DNA of 64,000 nt from Microbispora amethystogenes (lineage in GTDB: Bacteria > Actinomycetota > Actinomycetes > Streptosporangiales > Streptosporangiaceae). Shown here one piece after another: positions 51,099 through 59,964 of this stretch; positions within the stretch are counted from its first letter, which is position 1, and every line of letters begins with the position of its first letter. The notes below the pieces were generated by a model. The model saw nothing but the letters and a program-made list of their open reading frames with translations. It was not told where the DNA came from and ran no database searches. The position numbers were made by a program, and so were the translations under genes. The stretch lies in the NCBI RefSeq assembly GCF_016863015.1, contig NZ_BOOB01000039.1, forward strand, positions 62,001 to 126,000, written 5' to 3'.

Positions 51099-53903
51099 AT
51101 GCCATCTCGTCCCTTCAGGACCCTCCCCCTCAGAACCCTCGGCCTCGCGGTCCTGACCGCCCTCGCCCTGTCCCTGCCCATCCTCCCCGCCACGCCCGCC
51201 GGCGCCGCCACCGTTCCCGTCGGGGCGGGCGGCTACACCACCGACCTGCCCGCAGGGGCGAGCGGGCCCGCCAACTCCGACGGCGCCCCGGTCACGCCCA
51301 AGGTCACCTCGAACGTCACCCGCAAGGTGCCCACCAACGACTGGTGGTCGTCGCTCGCCTTCCAGCGGTACGCCGGAAACCCGTACTCCGAGAACATGTA
51401 CGGCCACCCGCTGGCCTTCCACGCGGTGGCCGGCGGGCTGGAGGTCAGCTATCCCACCACCCCGCTGATCAGCTCCGACGGCCGGCAGTACGAGTTCCCG
51501 CACGCCCGCGACCTCACGCTGGGCGTCACCGGCCTCAACTCGCCCGACACCCGGGTGGACGACTGGTCCGACTGGACCGTCACGCCGTACTGGTCGGACG
51601 GCGCGCGCTCGCTGAAGGCCACCATCGGGCACGGCCTGCCGTACGTCTACGCGACGCCGAGCGGCGGCGACGCCCGGGTCGCGTTCGTGGCGACGCCGAC
51701 CGTCTGGGCCGACCGGGGCAACGTCCTCGGCGTCACCGTCAACGGCCACCACTACGGGATCTTCGGGCCGTCCGGCACCGACTGGAGCATCGGCGGCACG
51801 GTCGCGACCGACGCGCTCGGCGGGCGGAACTACTTCTCGGTCGCCGTGCTGCCCGACGCCTCCGCCTCGACGCTCGACCTGTTCGCCAAATACGCGTTCA
51901 GCTTCGTCACGGGTACGAAGGTGACCTGGTCGTACGACGAACCGTCGGCGCGGCTCACCACCACCTACACGGCGACCACCACGGTCAAGGAGGGCACCCA
52001 GACCGGCACGCTGCTGGCGCTCTACCGTCACCAGTGGCTGGCCACGAGCAGCCCGCTGACGTCGTACACGTACGTCTCGCCGCGCGGCACGATGAAGCTG
52101 CGCGAGGGCACGTCGTTCACCACCGCCCAGACGTTCCACGGCGTGCTGCCGTCGCTGCCCGACCTCGGCGCGTACGACAGGACGCGGCTCGGCGACTACG
52201 TCAGGCAGGAGGCGAACGCCGCCGACCCGTGGAAGGGCGCGACCGACACCTACTGGACCGGCAAGGCGCTCGGCCGCCTCGCCCAGCTCGTGCCGATCGC
52301 CGACCAGCTCGGCGACACGACCTCCCGCGACAGGCTGCTCGAGCTGCTCAAGGGCGAGCTGGAGAGCTGGTTCACCGCCGGGGGCGCCGAGCAGTTCCGT
52401 TACGACTCCACCTGGGGCGTGCTCACCGGTTACCCAGCCTCGTACGGCAGCGACACCGAGGTCAACGACCACCACTTCCACTACGGCTACTACCTGATGG
52501 CCGCCGCGACCGTGGCGAGGTACGACGCGGCCTGGGCGGCGAACTGGGCGCCGATGGCCAGGCTGCTGGCCGCCGACGCGAACAACTGGGACAGGTCGGA
52601 GACCCGGTTCCCGTTCCTGCGCAACTTCGACCCGTACGCCGGCAACGGCTGGGCGTCCGGGCACCAGGGCTTCGCGGCGGGCAACAACGAGGAGTCGTCG
52701 TCGGAGGCGATGAACTTCGCGGCCGGGGCGATCCTGCTCGGCGCGGCGACGGGCGACACGGCCCTGCGCGACCTCGGCGTCTACCTCCACACGACCCAGA
52801 CGTCGGCCATCGCGCAGTACTGGTTCGACAAGGACGACGCGGTCTTCCCGGCCGGGTTCCGGCACGACACGGCGGGCATGATCTGGGGCTCCGGCGCGGC
52901 GTACTCCACCTGGTGGACCGCCAACCCCGAGGAGATCCACGGGATCAACGTGCTGCCGGTCACGGGCGGGTCGCTCTACCACGGGCTGTACCAGGCCGAC
53001 GTGAAGCAGAACCTGTCGGAGATGGAGGCGAACAACGGCGGCCCGGCGGTCGAGTGGAAGGACGTCGTCTGGGAGTTCCGGGCGCTCGCCGACCCGGCCG
53101 CGGCCAAGAGCGCGTGGGACGCCGGATACACGACCCTGACGCCCGAGTCGGGGGAGTCGCTCGCGCACATCTACCACTGGATCTACAACCTGGCCAGGAT
53201 GGGGGTGGTCGATCCGGGTGTGACCGCCGACAGCCCGACCGCCGCCGTGTTCGTGAACGGCTCGGCGCGGACGTACGTCGCGCACAACTTCGGCTCGTCG
53301 GCCAGGGTCGTCACGTTCTCGGACGGCAGGACGCTGACCGTCCCGGCCAGGTCCACCGCGACCAGCGCGGGCACGTCCTCCTCCCCGTCACCGTCCCCGT
53401 CCCCGTCTCCATCGCCCTCTCCTTCCCCCTCCCCGTCCCGTTCGCCGTCTCCGTCACCCTCTCCATCGCCCTCGCCGTCTCCTGGTGGGGTGGACGCGCG
53501 CTCGACCATCCAGGCCGAGGCGTACCAGGCGCAGAGCGGCACGCAGGTGGAGACGACGCAGGACTCCGGCGGCGGGCAGAACGTCGCCTACATCGGCCAC
53601 GGCGACTGGCTGCGCTACGACAACGTCGACTTCGGCTCGACGGCGGCGCGGCAGTTCAGGGCGCGGGTCGCCTCCGGCGCGGCGGGCGGGGCGAGCGGCC
53701 TGGTGCAGGTGCGGCTCGACAGCCTCACCGCCGCCCCGATCGGTGACTTCGCCGTCGGCAACACCGGCGGATGGCAGGCCTGGCAGACGATCCCCGCGAA
53801 CATCACGGGTGTCACCGGCAGACACACCGTCTACCTGACCTTCAGCAGCGGCCAGCCGGCCGACTTCGTCAACCTCAACTGGTTCACGTTCGCCACGTCC
53901 TGA
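51099..53903 (+). CDS. Secreted GH81 endo-beta-1,3-glucanase with CBM6-like module
   Basis: A 934-residue exported enzyme that cuts internal beta-1,3 bonds of laminarin-type or fungal cell-wall glucan. It has a signal peptide (residues 1-35). The GH81 domain (about 40-760) has KVPTNDWWSSLAFQR, GHPLAFHAVAGGLEVSYP, SYGSDTEVNDHHFHYGYYL with the catalytic acids, and NNEESSSEAMNF. A long Ser-Pro linker (about 760-795) leads to a C-terminal CBM6-like module (IQAEAYQAQSGTQVE, GDWLRYDNVDFG, FVNLNWFTF). GGAGGT precedes ATG 51099. A 13-bp-stem terminator follows. It is divergent from GH1 under LacI operators. Confidence 0.92.
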   Translation: MPSRPFRTLPLRTLGLAVLTALALSLPILPATPAGAATVPVGAGGYTTDLPAGASGPANSDGAPVTPKVTSNVTRKVPTNDWWSSLAFQRYAGNPYSENMYGHPLAFHAVAGGLEVSYPTTPLISSDGRQYEFPHARDLTLGVTGLNSPDTRVDDWSDWTVTPYWSDGARSLKATIGHGLPYVYATPSGGDARVAFVATPTVWADRGNVLGVTVNGHHYGIFGPSGTDWSIGGTVATDALGGRNYFSVAVLPDASASTLDLFAKYAFSFVTGTKVTWSYDEPSARLTTTYTATTTVKEGTQTGTLLALYRHQWLATSSPLTSYTYVSPRGTMKLREGTSFTTAQTFHGVLPSLPDLGAYDRTRLGDYVRQEANAADPWKGATDTYWTGKALGRLAQLVPIADQLGDTTSRDRLLELLKGELESWFTAGGAEQFRYDSTWGVLTGYPASYGSDTEVNDHHFHYGYYLMAAATVARYDAAWAANWAPMARLLAADANNWDRSETRFPFLRNFDPYAGNGWASGHQGFAAGNNEESSSEAMNFAAGAILLGAATGDTALRDLGVYLHTTQTSAIAQYWFDKDDAVFPAGFRHDTAGMIWGSGAAYSTWWTANPEEIHGINVLPVTGGSLYHGLYQADVKQNLSEMEANNGGPAVEWKDVVWEFRALADPAAAKSAWDAGYTTLTPESGESLAHIYHWIYNLARMGVVDPGVTADSPTAAVFVNGSARTYVAHNFGSSARVVTFSDGRTLTVPARSTATSAGTSSSPSPSPSPSPSPSPSPSPSRSPSPSPSPSPSPSPGGVDARSTIQAEAYQAQSGTQVETTQDSGGGQNVAYIGHGDWLRYDNVDFGSTAARQFRARVASGAAGGASGLVQVRLDSLTAAPIGDFAVGNTGGWQAWQTIPANITGVTGRHTVYLTFSSGQPADFVNLNWFTFATS
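53484..53903 (+). repeat. CBM6-like module repeat, copy 1
   Basis: This 420-base segment encoding the last 139 residues of GH81 is nearly identical in DNA to 56793-57212 at the end of GH16, including long runs with no third-position change. The two copies are in the same orientation, 3309 bases apart. Confidence 0.9.
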
Positions 53904-53910
53904 CGAACGC

Positions 53911-53946
53911 GGTGGGCGGCACGTCCCGGCCGGCGTGCCGCCCACC
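53911..53946. terminator. Hairpin terminator after GH81
   Basis: GGTGGGCGGCACG (53911-53923) and CGTGCCGCCCACC (53934-53946) are perfect 13-base arms with a ten-base loop. It lies between GH81 and the convergent AraC gene. Confidence 0.75.
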
Positions 53947-53954
53947 CAGGCCGG

Positions 53955-54902
53955 TCAACCGGCGGAGCGGCGCGGGCTCTCCCGGTATCGCTGGGGGCTC
54001 ACGCCGTGTTCCCGCTTGAAGGCCGTGCTCAGCGCGAAGGCGGTGCCGTACCCCACCTGCCGGGCCACCGCCTCCAGCGTCGCGTCCGTCTCACGCAGCA
54101 GGTCGGCCGCCAGTGCCAGCCGCAGCCCGGTCAGGTAGGCCATCGGCGGCTCGCCCACCAGCCTCCCGAACCGCTGCGCCAGCGCGGCGCGGGAGACCCC
54201 CGCCCGGCCGGCCAGTTCGGCGACCGTCCAGGGGCGGGCCGGTTCGGCGTGCAGCATCCGCAGCGCGCGCCCCACCACCGGGTCGCCGTGCGCGCGGTAC
54301 CACCCCGGGGGCCGCGCGTCCGGCCGGGAGAACCAGGCGCGCAGCACGCCGATCAGCAACAGGTCGAGCAGGCGGTCGAGCACCACATCCTGGCCCGGTT
54401 CGTCCCTGCCGATCTCGCGGCCGAGCAGCGTGACTAGGGAGCCGTCCCAGGAGTCGCCGGGCAGCACCAGCAGCGTGGGCAGCGCCGCCAGCAGCCGCCC
54501 GGTGACCGCGCCGCGCATCTGGTAGGTGCCGATGAGCATCACGGCCGACCCGTCCGGGTCGTTGCCCCAGTTGCGGATGCCCAGGTCCATCTCCGCCGAC
54601 AGGGCGCGGCCGTCCGGCGTGGTGCAGACCTGCCCGGGGTGGATCACGACCTGCGGGGCGGTCGCCGGGTCGTCGGCGACCGTGTAGTGAGCGGGACCGC
54701 GCACGACCGCCACGTCGCCGGGCCCCACCCGTACGGCCCGGTCCTCGTCCGGGGTGATCCACGCCTCGTCGCGCACCATCGCCACCAGGCACAGCGGCGC
54801 CTCGTCCTGGATCCGGACCGACCAGGGCGGGCTCAGGGTCGCCCGCAGCAGGAAGGCCCCCCGCGCCCGGGGCCCGTCCAGAAGGTCGGCCAGCGCGTCC
54901 AT
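53955..54902 (-). CDS. AraC family transcriptional regulator
   Basis: A 315-residue regulator. The N-terminal cupin-like sensor domain (VRVGPGDVAVVRGPAHYTV) is followed by a C-terminal AraC double helix-turn-helix (TVAELAGRAGVSRAALAQRFG, ATLEAVARQVGYGTAFALSTAFKREHG). ATG 54902 gives the family length; the frame extends upstream without support. It is divergent from the DUF1772 gene by 81 bases, so that gene is the probable target. It does not look part of the glucan regulon by content. Confidence 0.87.
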   Translation of the reverse strand: MDALADLLDGPRARGAFLLRATLSPPWSVRIQDEAPLCLVAMVRDEAWITPDEDRAVRVGPGDVAVVRGPAHYTVADDPATAPQVVIHPGQVCTTPDGRALSAEMDLGIRNWGNDPDGSAVMLIGTYQMRGAVTGRLLAALPTLLVLPGDSWDGSLVTLLGREIGRDEPGQDVVLDRLLDLLLIGVLRAWFSRPDARPPGWYRAHGDPVVGRALRMLHAEPARPWTVAELAGRAGVSRAALAQRFGRLVGEPPMAYLTGLRLALAADLLRETDATLEAVARQVGYGTAFALSTAFKREHGVSPQRYRESPRRSAG

Positions 54903-54983
54903 GCCCAGATCGTAGACGGCCGGATATGCGGTCGAGCGTCTCGGCGATGTCGCCCGGAGCGGTCCGCCGGTTGACTGATCATC

Positions 54984-55487
54984 ATGATTTACCTTCCGGC
55001 CGCCGCCTCCGCCGCCCTCTCCATGCTCATGACCGCCGGGATGGCGGGCACCTTCTTCGGGTTCTCGGCCGGTGTCATGCCGGGCCTGAACGCGGCGGGG
55101 GCCTCCTCGGCGATCGACGCGATGAACGCCGTCAACGTCAGGATCCAGAACCCGGTGTTCCTGGCGGCGTTCGTCCTCGCCCCGGTCGTCACCGCCGGGA
55201 CGGGCGCCCTGCTGCTGTCCCGCTCCGGCTCCGGCGCGGCGTGGCCCTTCTTCGCGGCGGCCGCAGTGTACGCCGTGGGCGTGATCCTGCCGACGGCCGC
55301 GGTGAACGTGCCGATGAACGACGCCCTCGCCGCCGTGGTGGTCCACGGCGACCCGGTGGAGGCGGCCAAAATCTGGTCGGACTACTCGCCCCGGTGGACC
55401 GCCTGGAACACCGGGCGGGCCGCGGCGGGCGCGGTCAGCCTGCTGCTGATGGGGTACGGCGTCTACCGCTGGGGCCGGGGCTCCTGA
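54984..55487 (+). CDS. DUF1772 (anthrone oxygenase-like) membrane protein
   Basis: A 167-residue protein with four membrane helices, the DUF1772 layout (GTFFGFSAGVMPGLNAAGA near the N-terminus, VPMNDALAA, YSPRWTAWNTGRAAAGAV at the C-terminal side). The family includes anthrone oxygenases but most members are uncharacterised. It is divergent from an AraC regulator. No clear ribosome-binding site precedes ATG 54984. Confidence 0.85.
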   Translation: MIYLPAAASAALSMLMTAGMAGTFFGFSAGVMPGLNAAGASSAIDAMNAVNVRIQNPVFLAAFVLAPVVTAGTGALLLSRSGSGAAWPFFAAAAVYAVGVILPTAAVNVPMNDALAAVVVHGDPVEAAKIWSDYSPRWTAWNTGRAAAGAVSLLLMGYGVYRWGRGS

Positions 55488-55529
55488 CAGGGCCCGCTCC
55501 CGTTCGTCACAGCACCGCTCGTGCCAACA

Positions 55530-55541
55530 GAGAGCGCTCTC
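55530..55541. promoter_or_regulatory. LacI operator 3, upstream of GH16
   Basis: GAGAGCGCTCTC, identical to operator 1 in the GH1/GH81 gap. It lies 44 bases upstream of operator 4 (start to start), about four helical turns. Confidence 0.75.
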
Positions 55542-55573
55542 GCTTGTCAGCTTTATGCGAGCCTTAAACGCAA

Positions 55574-55585
55574 GAGAACGCTCTC
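55574..55585. promoter_or_regulatory. LacI operator 4, upstream of GH16
   Basis: GAGAACGCTCTC, one base different from operators 1 and 3. It lies 20 bases before the TTGACG -35 candidate of the GH16 promoter. Confidence 0.65.
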
Positions 55586-55814
55586 TCAGATTTCACAGAT
55601 CCTCTTGACGCGAGTGAGATTCAAAGGGGAAAGTGGCGCTCAAGTGGTCCGCGGTTCGCGGTGCGCGGGCCCTCACGGCTCCTCGCCGGACGCCGCCGTC
55701 CGGCCGTAAAGGACGTGCACTGCGCAGACGTGCGGATGTGCCGTCTCCGCCCGTGAGGCCGCCCGCACCCCCCATCCCCTCGCCGCGACGACCGGACCGA
55801 GGAGAGAGGTACTC

Positions 55815-57212
55815 ATGCGTGTGCTCCACTCCCCATGGCGGCGCTCGATGGTGGCGCTGCTCGCCGCCACCGCCGCGGTCGCGGCCCTCGCCGTACGGCC
55901 CGCCGACGCGTCGGTGCCCGCGACGCCGTCCGGCTGGTCGCTCGTCTGGTCCGACGACTTCAACGGGTCGTCGGGATCGCTGCCGTCGTCCAGCAACTGG
56001 ATCATCGACACCGGCCACGCGTACCCCGGAGGCCCGGGCAACTGGGGGACGGGCGAGATCCAGAACTACACGGCCGACCCGGCGAACCTCAGCCTGGACG
56101 GCGGCGGCAACCTGCGCATCACCCCGATCGGCAGCGGCTCGAACTGGACCTCCGCCCGCATCGAGACGCGCCGCTCGGACTTCAAGCCCGCCGACGGGCG
56201 CGTCCTGCGGATCGAGGGCCGCATCCAGATGCCGAACGTCACCGGCAACGCCGCCCTCGGCTACTGGCCCGCGTTCTGGGCGCTGGGCTCGCCGTACCGC
56301 GGCAACTACCAGAACTGGCCGTCCATCGGCGAGCTCGACATCATGGAGAACGTCAACGGCCTCAACTCCGTCTGGGGCACCCTCCACTGCGGCGTGAACC
56401 CCGGCGGGCCGTGCAACGAGACCAACGGCCTCGGCACCAGCCGGGCGTGCCCCGGCTCGTCCTGCCAGTCGGCGTTCCACACCTACCGCTTCGAGTGGGA
56501 CCGCAGCGTCAGCCCCAACCAACTGCGGTGGTACGTCGACGGCCAGCAGTTCTTCAGCGTCAGCCAGAGCCAGCTCGACGCGACGACCTGGTCGAACATG
56601 ACGTCCCACGCGGGCTACTTCCTGCTGCTCAACGTGGCCATCGGCGGCGGGTTCCCCAACGGGGTCGCCGGATTCTCCACGCCGACCTCGGCCACCGTCT
56701 CCGGGCGGCCGATGCTGGTCGACTACGTCGCGGTCTGGCAGAGCGGCGGCGGGAGCAACCCGTCGCCGTCGGCCACCCCGAGCAACCCGCCGGGCGGCGT
56801 GGACGCCCGTTCCACCATCCAGGCCGAGGCGTACCAGGCGCAGAGCGGCACACAGCTTGAGACGACGCAGGACTCCGGCGGCGGGCAGAACGTCGCCTAC
56901 ATCGGTAACGGCGACTGGCTGCGCTACGACAAGGTGAACTTCGGCTCGACGGCGGCGCGGCAGTTCAGGGCGCGGGTCGCCTCCGGCGCGGCGGCCGGCG
57001 TGAGCGGCCTGATCCAGGTGCGGCTCGACAGCCCGACGGCCACCCCGATCGGCGACTTCGCGGTCGGCAACACCGGCGGGTGGCAGAGCTGGCAGACCAT
57101 CCCGGCCAACATCGCGGGCGTCACCGGCACGCACACGCTCTACATCACCTTCAGCAGCGGCCAGCCGGCCGACTTCGTCAACCTCAACTGGTTCACGTTC
57201 GCCACGTCCTGA
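55815..57212 (+). CDS. Secreted GH16 laminarinase with CBM6-like module
   Basis: A 465-residue exported beta-1,3(-1,4)-glucanase. A signal peptide (residues 1-35) is followed by a GH16 domain (about 38-310) with SLVWSDDFNGSSG, the catalytic E-x-D-x-x-E motif in GELDIMENVNG, and a C-terminal NVAIGGGFPNGV. A short Ser-Pro linker and a CBM6-like module (about 327-465) follow, the module nearly identical to that of GH81. ATG 55815 follows GAGGAGAGAGG. Two LacI operators upstream tie it to the GH1-lacI/GH81 unit. Confidence 0.94.
   Translation: MRVLHSPWRRSMVALLAATAAVAALAVRPADASVPATPSGWSLVWSDDFNGSSGSLPSSSNWIIDTGHAYPGGPGNWGTGEIQNYTADPANLSLDGGGNLRITPIGSGSNWTSARIETRRSDFKPADGRVLRIEGRIQMPNVTGNAALGYWPAFWALGSPYRGNYQNWPSIGELDIMENVNGLNSVWGTLHCGVNPGGPCNETNGLGTSRACPGSSCQSAFHTYRFEWDRSVSPNQLRWYVDGQQFFSVSQSQLDATTWSNMTSHAGYFLLLNVAIGGGFPNGVAGFSTPTSATVSGRPMLVDYVAVWQSGGGSNPSPSATPSNPPGGVDARSTIQAEAYQAQSGTQLETTQDSGGGQNVAYIGNGDWLRYDKVNFGSTAARQFRARVASGAAAGVSGLIQVRLDSPTATPIGDFAVGNTGGWQSWQTIPANIAGVTGTHTLYITFSSGQPADFVNLNWFTFATS
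56793..57212 (+). repeat. CBM6-like module repeat, copy 2
   Basis: Second copy of the 420-base module at the end of GH16; see 53484-53903. Differences cluster in a few short patches (for instance G-H-G-D versus G-N-G-D, and A-A-G-G versus A-A-A-G). Confidence 0.9.
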
Positions 57213-57218
57213 CCGGTG

Positions 57219-57249
57219 CGGGCGGGGACCCTGCGAGGGCCCCCGCCCG
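57219..57249. terminator. Hairpin terminator after GH16
   Basis: Arms 57219-57232 and 57236-57249 pair with one A-C mismatch and a three-base loop. It lies between convergent GH16 and the Pro/Gly-tailed protein gene. Confidence 0.7.
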
Positions 57250-57260
57250 TGCTCGCGTCG

Positions 57261-57929
57261 TCATTCGGTGGGCGTGACGGTTCCGGGTGACTCCGTCTCG
57301 GTGGGTGTGGCGGGAGCCGAGCCACCGGGCGACTGCTCCGGCGCCTCTCCCGGAGCGCCGGGAGCACCGGGAGCGCCGGGCGGGGACGGCGCGCCCGGGC
57401 CGCCTCCGGCATGACCCGGCAGCGGCGGCCGGCTGGCGTCCGCGATCAGGACCGCACGCGGACTGTCCCCGGGCGTGCCGATCACCCACACCTGGTCGCC
57501 CTGCTGGATGCCCGGTAAGCCCTTGTAGTCGGCGACGATCCTGGTCGACTCGTCCACGGCGTAGGCCCGTCCGTCGACGGAGATGGAATCGCTCCGCACC
57601 GAGTCCACGGCGCCCGTCTGGCTGGTGAAGGTCTGGTAGTCGCCCTGGCCGGGCCGCCCGGGCTGCGGCTGCCCCTGCTGGAGCAGGGCGAGCTCCGTCA
57701 GCCCGAACTGGGCCGGATTGAACTTGATCGGGCCGGGCTGCTCCTTGGGCTGCTGAGCCTGTACGGCGCGGGACGGCGTGTGGTCGCTCGGAGCGTTGGC
57801 CGCGGCGAGGCCGGCGCCGGTGGCGAGCGTGAGCGCCGCGGCGACTCCGAGGAGAAGACGAGGCCGTTTTCCTCGCGGTGGCGTCGGTGGCTTCTCCTCC
57901 GCGTTCCCGCGGAATTCGGGACTGGTCAT
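57261..57929 (-). CDS. Membrane-anchored/secreted protein with DUF5666-like core and Pro/Gly tail
   Basis: The 222-residue protein has an N-terminal polar segment, one hydrophobic helix (about residues 25-45, LLLGVAAALTLATGAGLAAA) and a Gln/Pro-rich spacer. A small beta domain follows at about residues 98-165 (TFTSQTGAVDSVRSDSISVDGRAYAVDE, GDQVWVIGTPG) that resembles DUF5666-like folds. It ends in a long Gly/Pro/Ser/Thr tail with G-A-P repeats. It is probably exported and held at the membrane. AGGGAG lies nine bases before ATG 57929. Function unknown. Confidence 0.7.
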   Translation of the reverse strand: MTSPEFRGNAEEKPPTPPRGKRPRLLLGVAAALTLATGAGLAAANAPSDHTPSRAVQAQQPKEQPGPIKFNPAQFGLTELALLQQGQPQPGRPGQGDYQTFTSQTGAVDSVRSDSISVDGRAYAVDESTRIVADYKGLPGIQQGDQVWVIGTPGDSPRAVLIADASRPPLPGHAGGGPGAPSPPGAPGAPGAPGEAPEQSPGGSAPATPTETESPGTVTPTE

Positions 57930-58163
57930 CGGTACTGCTCCCTCTGCTCGGCCATCAGCAGCCGCAGGCCACGCGCGTATGGGCGCGGCGCGGGTACGAG
58001 GTGGCCGGCGTGGCTTGGATGTACGCGGACATGGGCGGCTGTGCCCGTGGTGAAAGGTGGAAGTGGCCGGCGTCCCGGCGTATGCGCACGCACGGCGGCG
58101 TACGAGGTTCGGCCCGAAGGGCCGCCCGGCACGATATGGCCGGGCCGCCCGCGATCCGTCCGG

Positions 58164-58757
58164 TCAGCCGCCGGTCTGCGCCGGTCGGCCCGCCCTCGGA
58201 TCCCCTCGCCGCCCTACCCCATCGAGTACGGCGGTCACCGCGTGATCGGTAAAGCCCTCGTCCAGAGGCAATTGCCGGAATACGACCCGCAGCCAGACGG
58301 CCCCGGCGAGCATGTCCATGATCAGCATCGGGTCGGCGGACGCGTCCAACTCGCCGCGCTCGCGGGCCCGTTCGAACATCGGGAGTTCACGGGCGAAGCG
58401 GTCGGCGAAGAAGCCCTTGACCGCGGCGGCGAGATCGGGGTTGCCGGCGGCGGCGCCCAGCGCGGCGACGGCGATGTCCGCCGCCGGGGGAGTGGTCAGC
58501 AGGCGCGCCAGGCCGCGCAGCAGAGCCCGGAGATCACCCCGGAGGCTGCCGGTGTCGGGCACCTCGAAGTCGAGTGCCCGCGCCTCCACCAGCGCGGTGC
58601 CGAGCAGCGCGGCCTTGGACGGCCACCACCGGTAGATCGTCGTCTTGTTGACCCCCGACCGTTCGGCCACACCCTCGATGGTCAGGCCCTCGTAGCCCCT
58701 CTCCGCCAGCAGCCGAAGCGCGGCGTTCAGGATCTCGTCCTTCTTGCGTGGGGCCAC
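58164..58757 (-). CDS. TetR family transcriptional regulator
   Basis: A 197-residue repressor with an N-terminal TetR domain (KDEILNAALRLLAERGYEGLTIEGV, GVNKTTIYRWWPSKAAL) and a C-terminal ligand domain of the TetR_C_16/33 type. GTG 58757 is the start; the -10 element TAGGCT ends seven bases upstream, so the transcript is probably leaderless. It is divergent from an alpha/beta hydrolase, with two palindromic operators in the 80-base gap. It probably represses both genes. Confidence 0.9.
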   Translation of the reverse strand: MAPRKKDEILNAALRLLAERGYEGLTIEGVAERSGVNKTTIYRWWPSKAALLGTALVEARALDFEVPDTGSLRGDLRALLRGLARLLTTPPAADIAVAALGAAAGNPDLAAAVKGFFADRFARELPMFERARERGELDASADPMLIMDMLAGAVWLRVVFRQLPLDEGFTDHAVTAVLDGVGRRGDPRAGRPAQTGG

Positions 58758-58773
58758 CCCGGAAGCCTACTGC

Positions 58774-58823
58774 AACGCACCGTTGTGTTTGAATGCTTCT
58801 GCAACGCAACGTCGCGTTGCGTT
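58774..58823. promoter_or_regulatory. TetR operators between tetR and hydrolase
   Basis: AACGCAACG (58803-58811) and CGTTGCGTT (58815-58823) form a perfect nine-base-arm dyad with TCG in the centre. A second, imperfect dyad AACGCACCGTTGTGTT lies at 58774-58789, just upstream of the tetR -10 element TAGGCT (58769-58764 on minus). The strong site ends 15 bases before the hydrolase start codon. Confidence 0.7.
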
Positions 58824-58837
58824 TTAGGAGGTGTGTC

Positions 58838-59545
58838 GTGACCCTGCCGGTCGTCTTCGTCCATGGAATTCGGCTCAGCGGCACCATGTGGTCGCCCGTA
58901 CGGGCGCTGCTGCGGGTGCCGTCCGCCGCTCCCGACCTGCCGGGACACGGCGTTCGCCGCGGCCTGCCGTACGACACCGAGGGCGCCTGCGACGTCGTGG
59001 CGGAGGCGATCGCCGGCCTGGGCGGCCGGGCGCTGGTGGTGGGGCTGTCCCTCGGCGGTTACGTCGGTATCACCACCGCCGCGCGGCATCCGGATCTCGT
59101 CGCGGGGCTGGTCGCGATGGGCTGTACGGCCCGGCCGGGCGGGGCCAGGGCGCAGGCCTACCGGGTCGTCGGCCGCCTGGCCGCCCGCGATCCGGAGTTC
59201 GCGAACCGGGTGAGCCGCTTCGCGCTGCGCCACATGCTGCCGGGGCCCACCGGCGAGGCCATGATCGAGGGCGGGCTGAGCTGCGAGGTCGTGCCGGCCG
59301 TCGTCGAGGCGGTCGCGAAGGAGGATCCGATCGCCTCGCTGGCGGGCTATCCCGGGCGGGTCTGGCTGGTCAACGGCGCCCGGGACCCCTTCCGGGCGGA
59401 CGAACGGGAGTTCCTCCGGGCCTGCGCCGACGGCAGCCTCACGCACGTAAGGGGTCGCGGGCATCTGACCGTGCTCGCCGATCCCGGCCGGGTGGCCCGC
59501 TTCGTAGAGGAGGCGGCCCGGCAGGCGTCCCCGTGCCCGGCCTGA
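58838..59545 (+). CDS. Alpha/beta hydrolase under TetR control
   Basis: A 235-residue alpha/beta hydrolase. The oxyanion HG motif is in VVFVHGIRLSGTMW, the nucleophile elbow is VVGLSLGGYVG, the acid is in NGARDPFR and the His in GRGHLTVL. It is close to lactonase, esterase or haloperoxidase-like enzymes. GTG 58838 follows AGGAGGTG. It is divergent from a TetR gene, with operators between, which suggests induction by its substrate. Substrate unknown. Confidence 0.87.
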   Translation: MTLPVVFVHGIRLSGTMWSPVRALLRVPSAAPDLPGHGVRRGLPYDTEGACDVVAEAIAGLGGRALVVGLSLGGYVGITTAARHPDLVAGLVAMGCTARPGGARAQAYRVVGRLAARDPEFANRVSRFALRHMLPGPTGEAMIEGGLSCEVVPAVVEAVAKEDPIASLAGYPGRVWLVNGARDPFRADEREFLRACADGSLTHVRGRGHLTVLADPGRVARFVEEAARQASPCPA

Positions 59546-59574
59546 TCAGCCCCGCGCCGTACGTCCCGCTCGGG

Positions 59575-59964
59575 TCAGAGCGGCCTGGGGCTTCCGACGA
59601 GGTCCCGTACGGTCTGGATCAGCTCAGCCGGGTCGAACGGCTTGGTGAGATAGGCGTGCACGCCGATGTCGTACCCCCGCCTGCGGTCGTCCTCCTGGGC
59701 GCGGGCCGTGATCAGCATGACCTTGATGTGCTGGGTGTCCGGATCCTGGCGAAGCCTCGTCGCCGTCTCCCAGCCGTCCATGCGCGGCATCATCACGTCG
59801 AGCGTGATCACGTCGGGAGCGACGTCGCGCACCCGGTCCAGGCAGTCCTGCCCGTCGTACGCCGTCTCGACCTCGAACCCCTCAAGGGTCAAATTGACCG
59901 CGATGAGCTGCCGGATGACCTCGTCGTCATCCACCACCAGCACGCGTCCCAGAAGCTCACCCAC
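59575..59964 (-). CDS. Single-domain (CheY-like) response regulator
   Basis: A 129-residue protein that is essentially one receiver domain: VLVVDDDEV, the phosphoacceptor Asp in VITLDVMMPRMDGW, and the conserved Lys in AYLTKPFDPAEL. It has no output domain, so it must act by protein contact. GTG 59964 is chosen because TAACTT (59977-59972, minus) ends seven to eight bases upstream, giving a nearly leaderless mRNA, and the receiver fold starts there. No kinase is adjacent. Confidence 0.88.
   Translation of the reverse strand: MGELLGRVLVVDDDEVIRQLIAVNLTLEGFEVETAYDGQDCLDRVRDVAPDVITLDVMMPRMDGWETATRLRQDPDTQHIKVMLITARAQEDDRRRGYDIGVHAYLTKPFDPAELIQTVRDLVGSPRPL

Larger units (their letters stand above)
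55488..55814. other. 327-bp region upstream of GH16
   Basis: It contains two LacI operators in its left half, then TTGACG (55605-55610) as the best -35 candidate for GH16, then a GC-rich untranslated stretch of about 180 bases. The frames open in that stretch have no start supported by a ribosome-binding site. I see no small gene. Confidence 0.5.
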
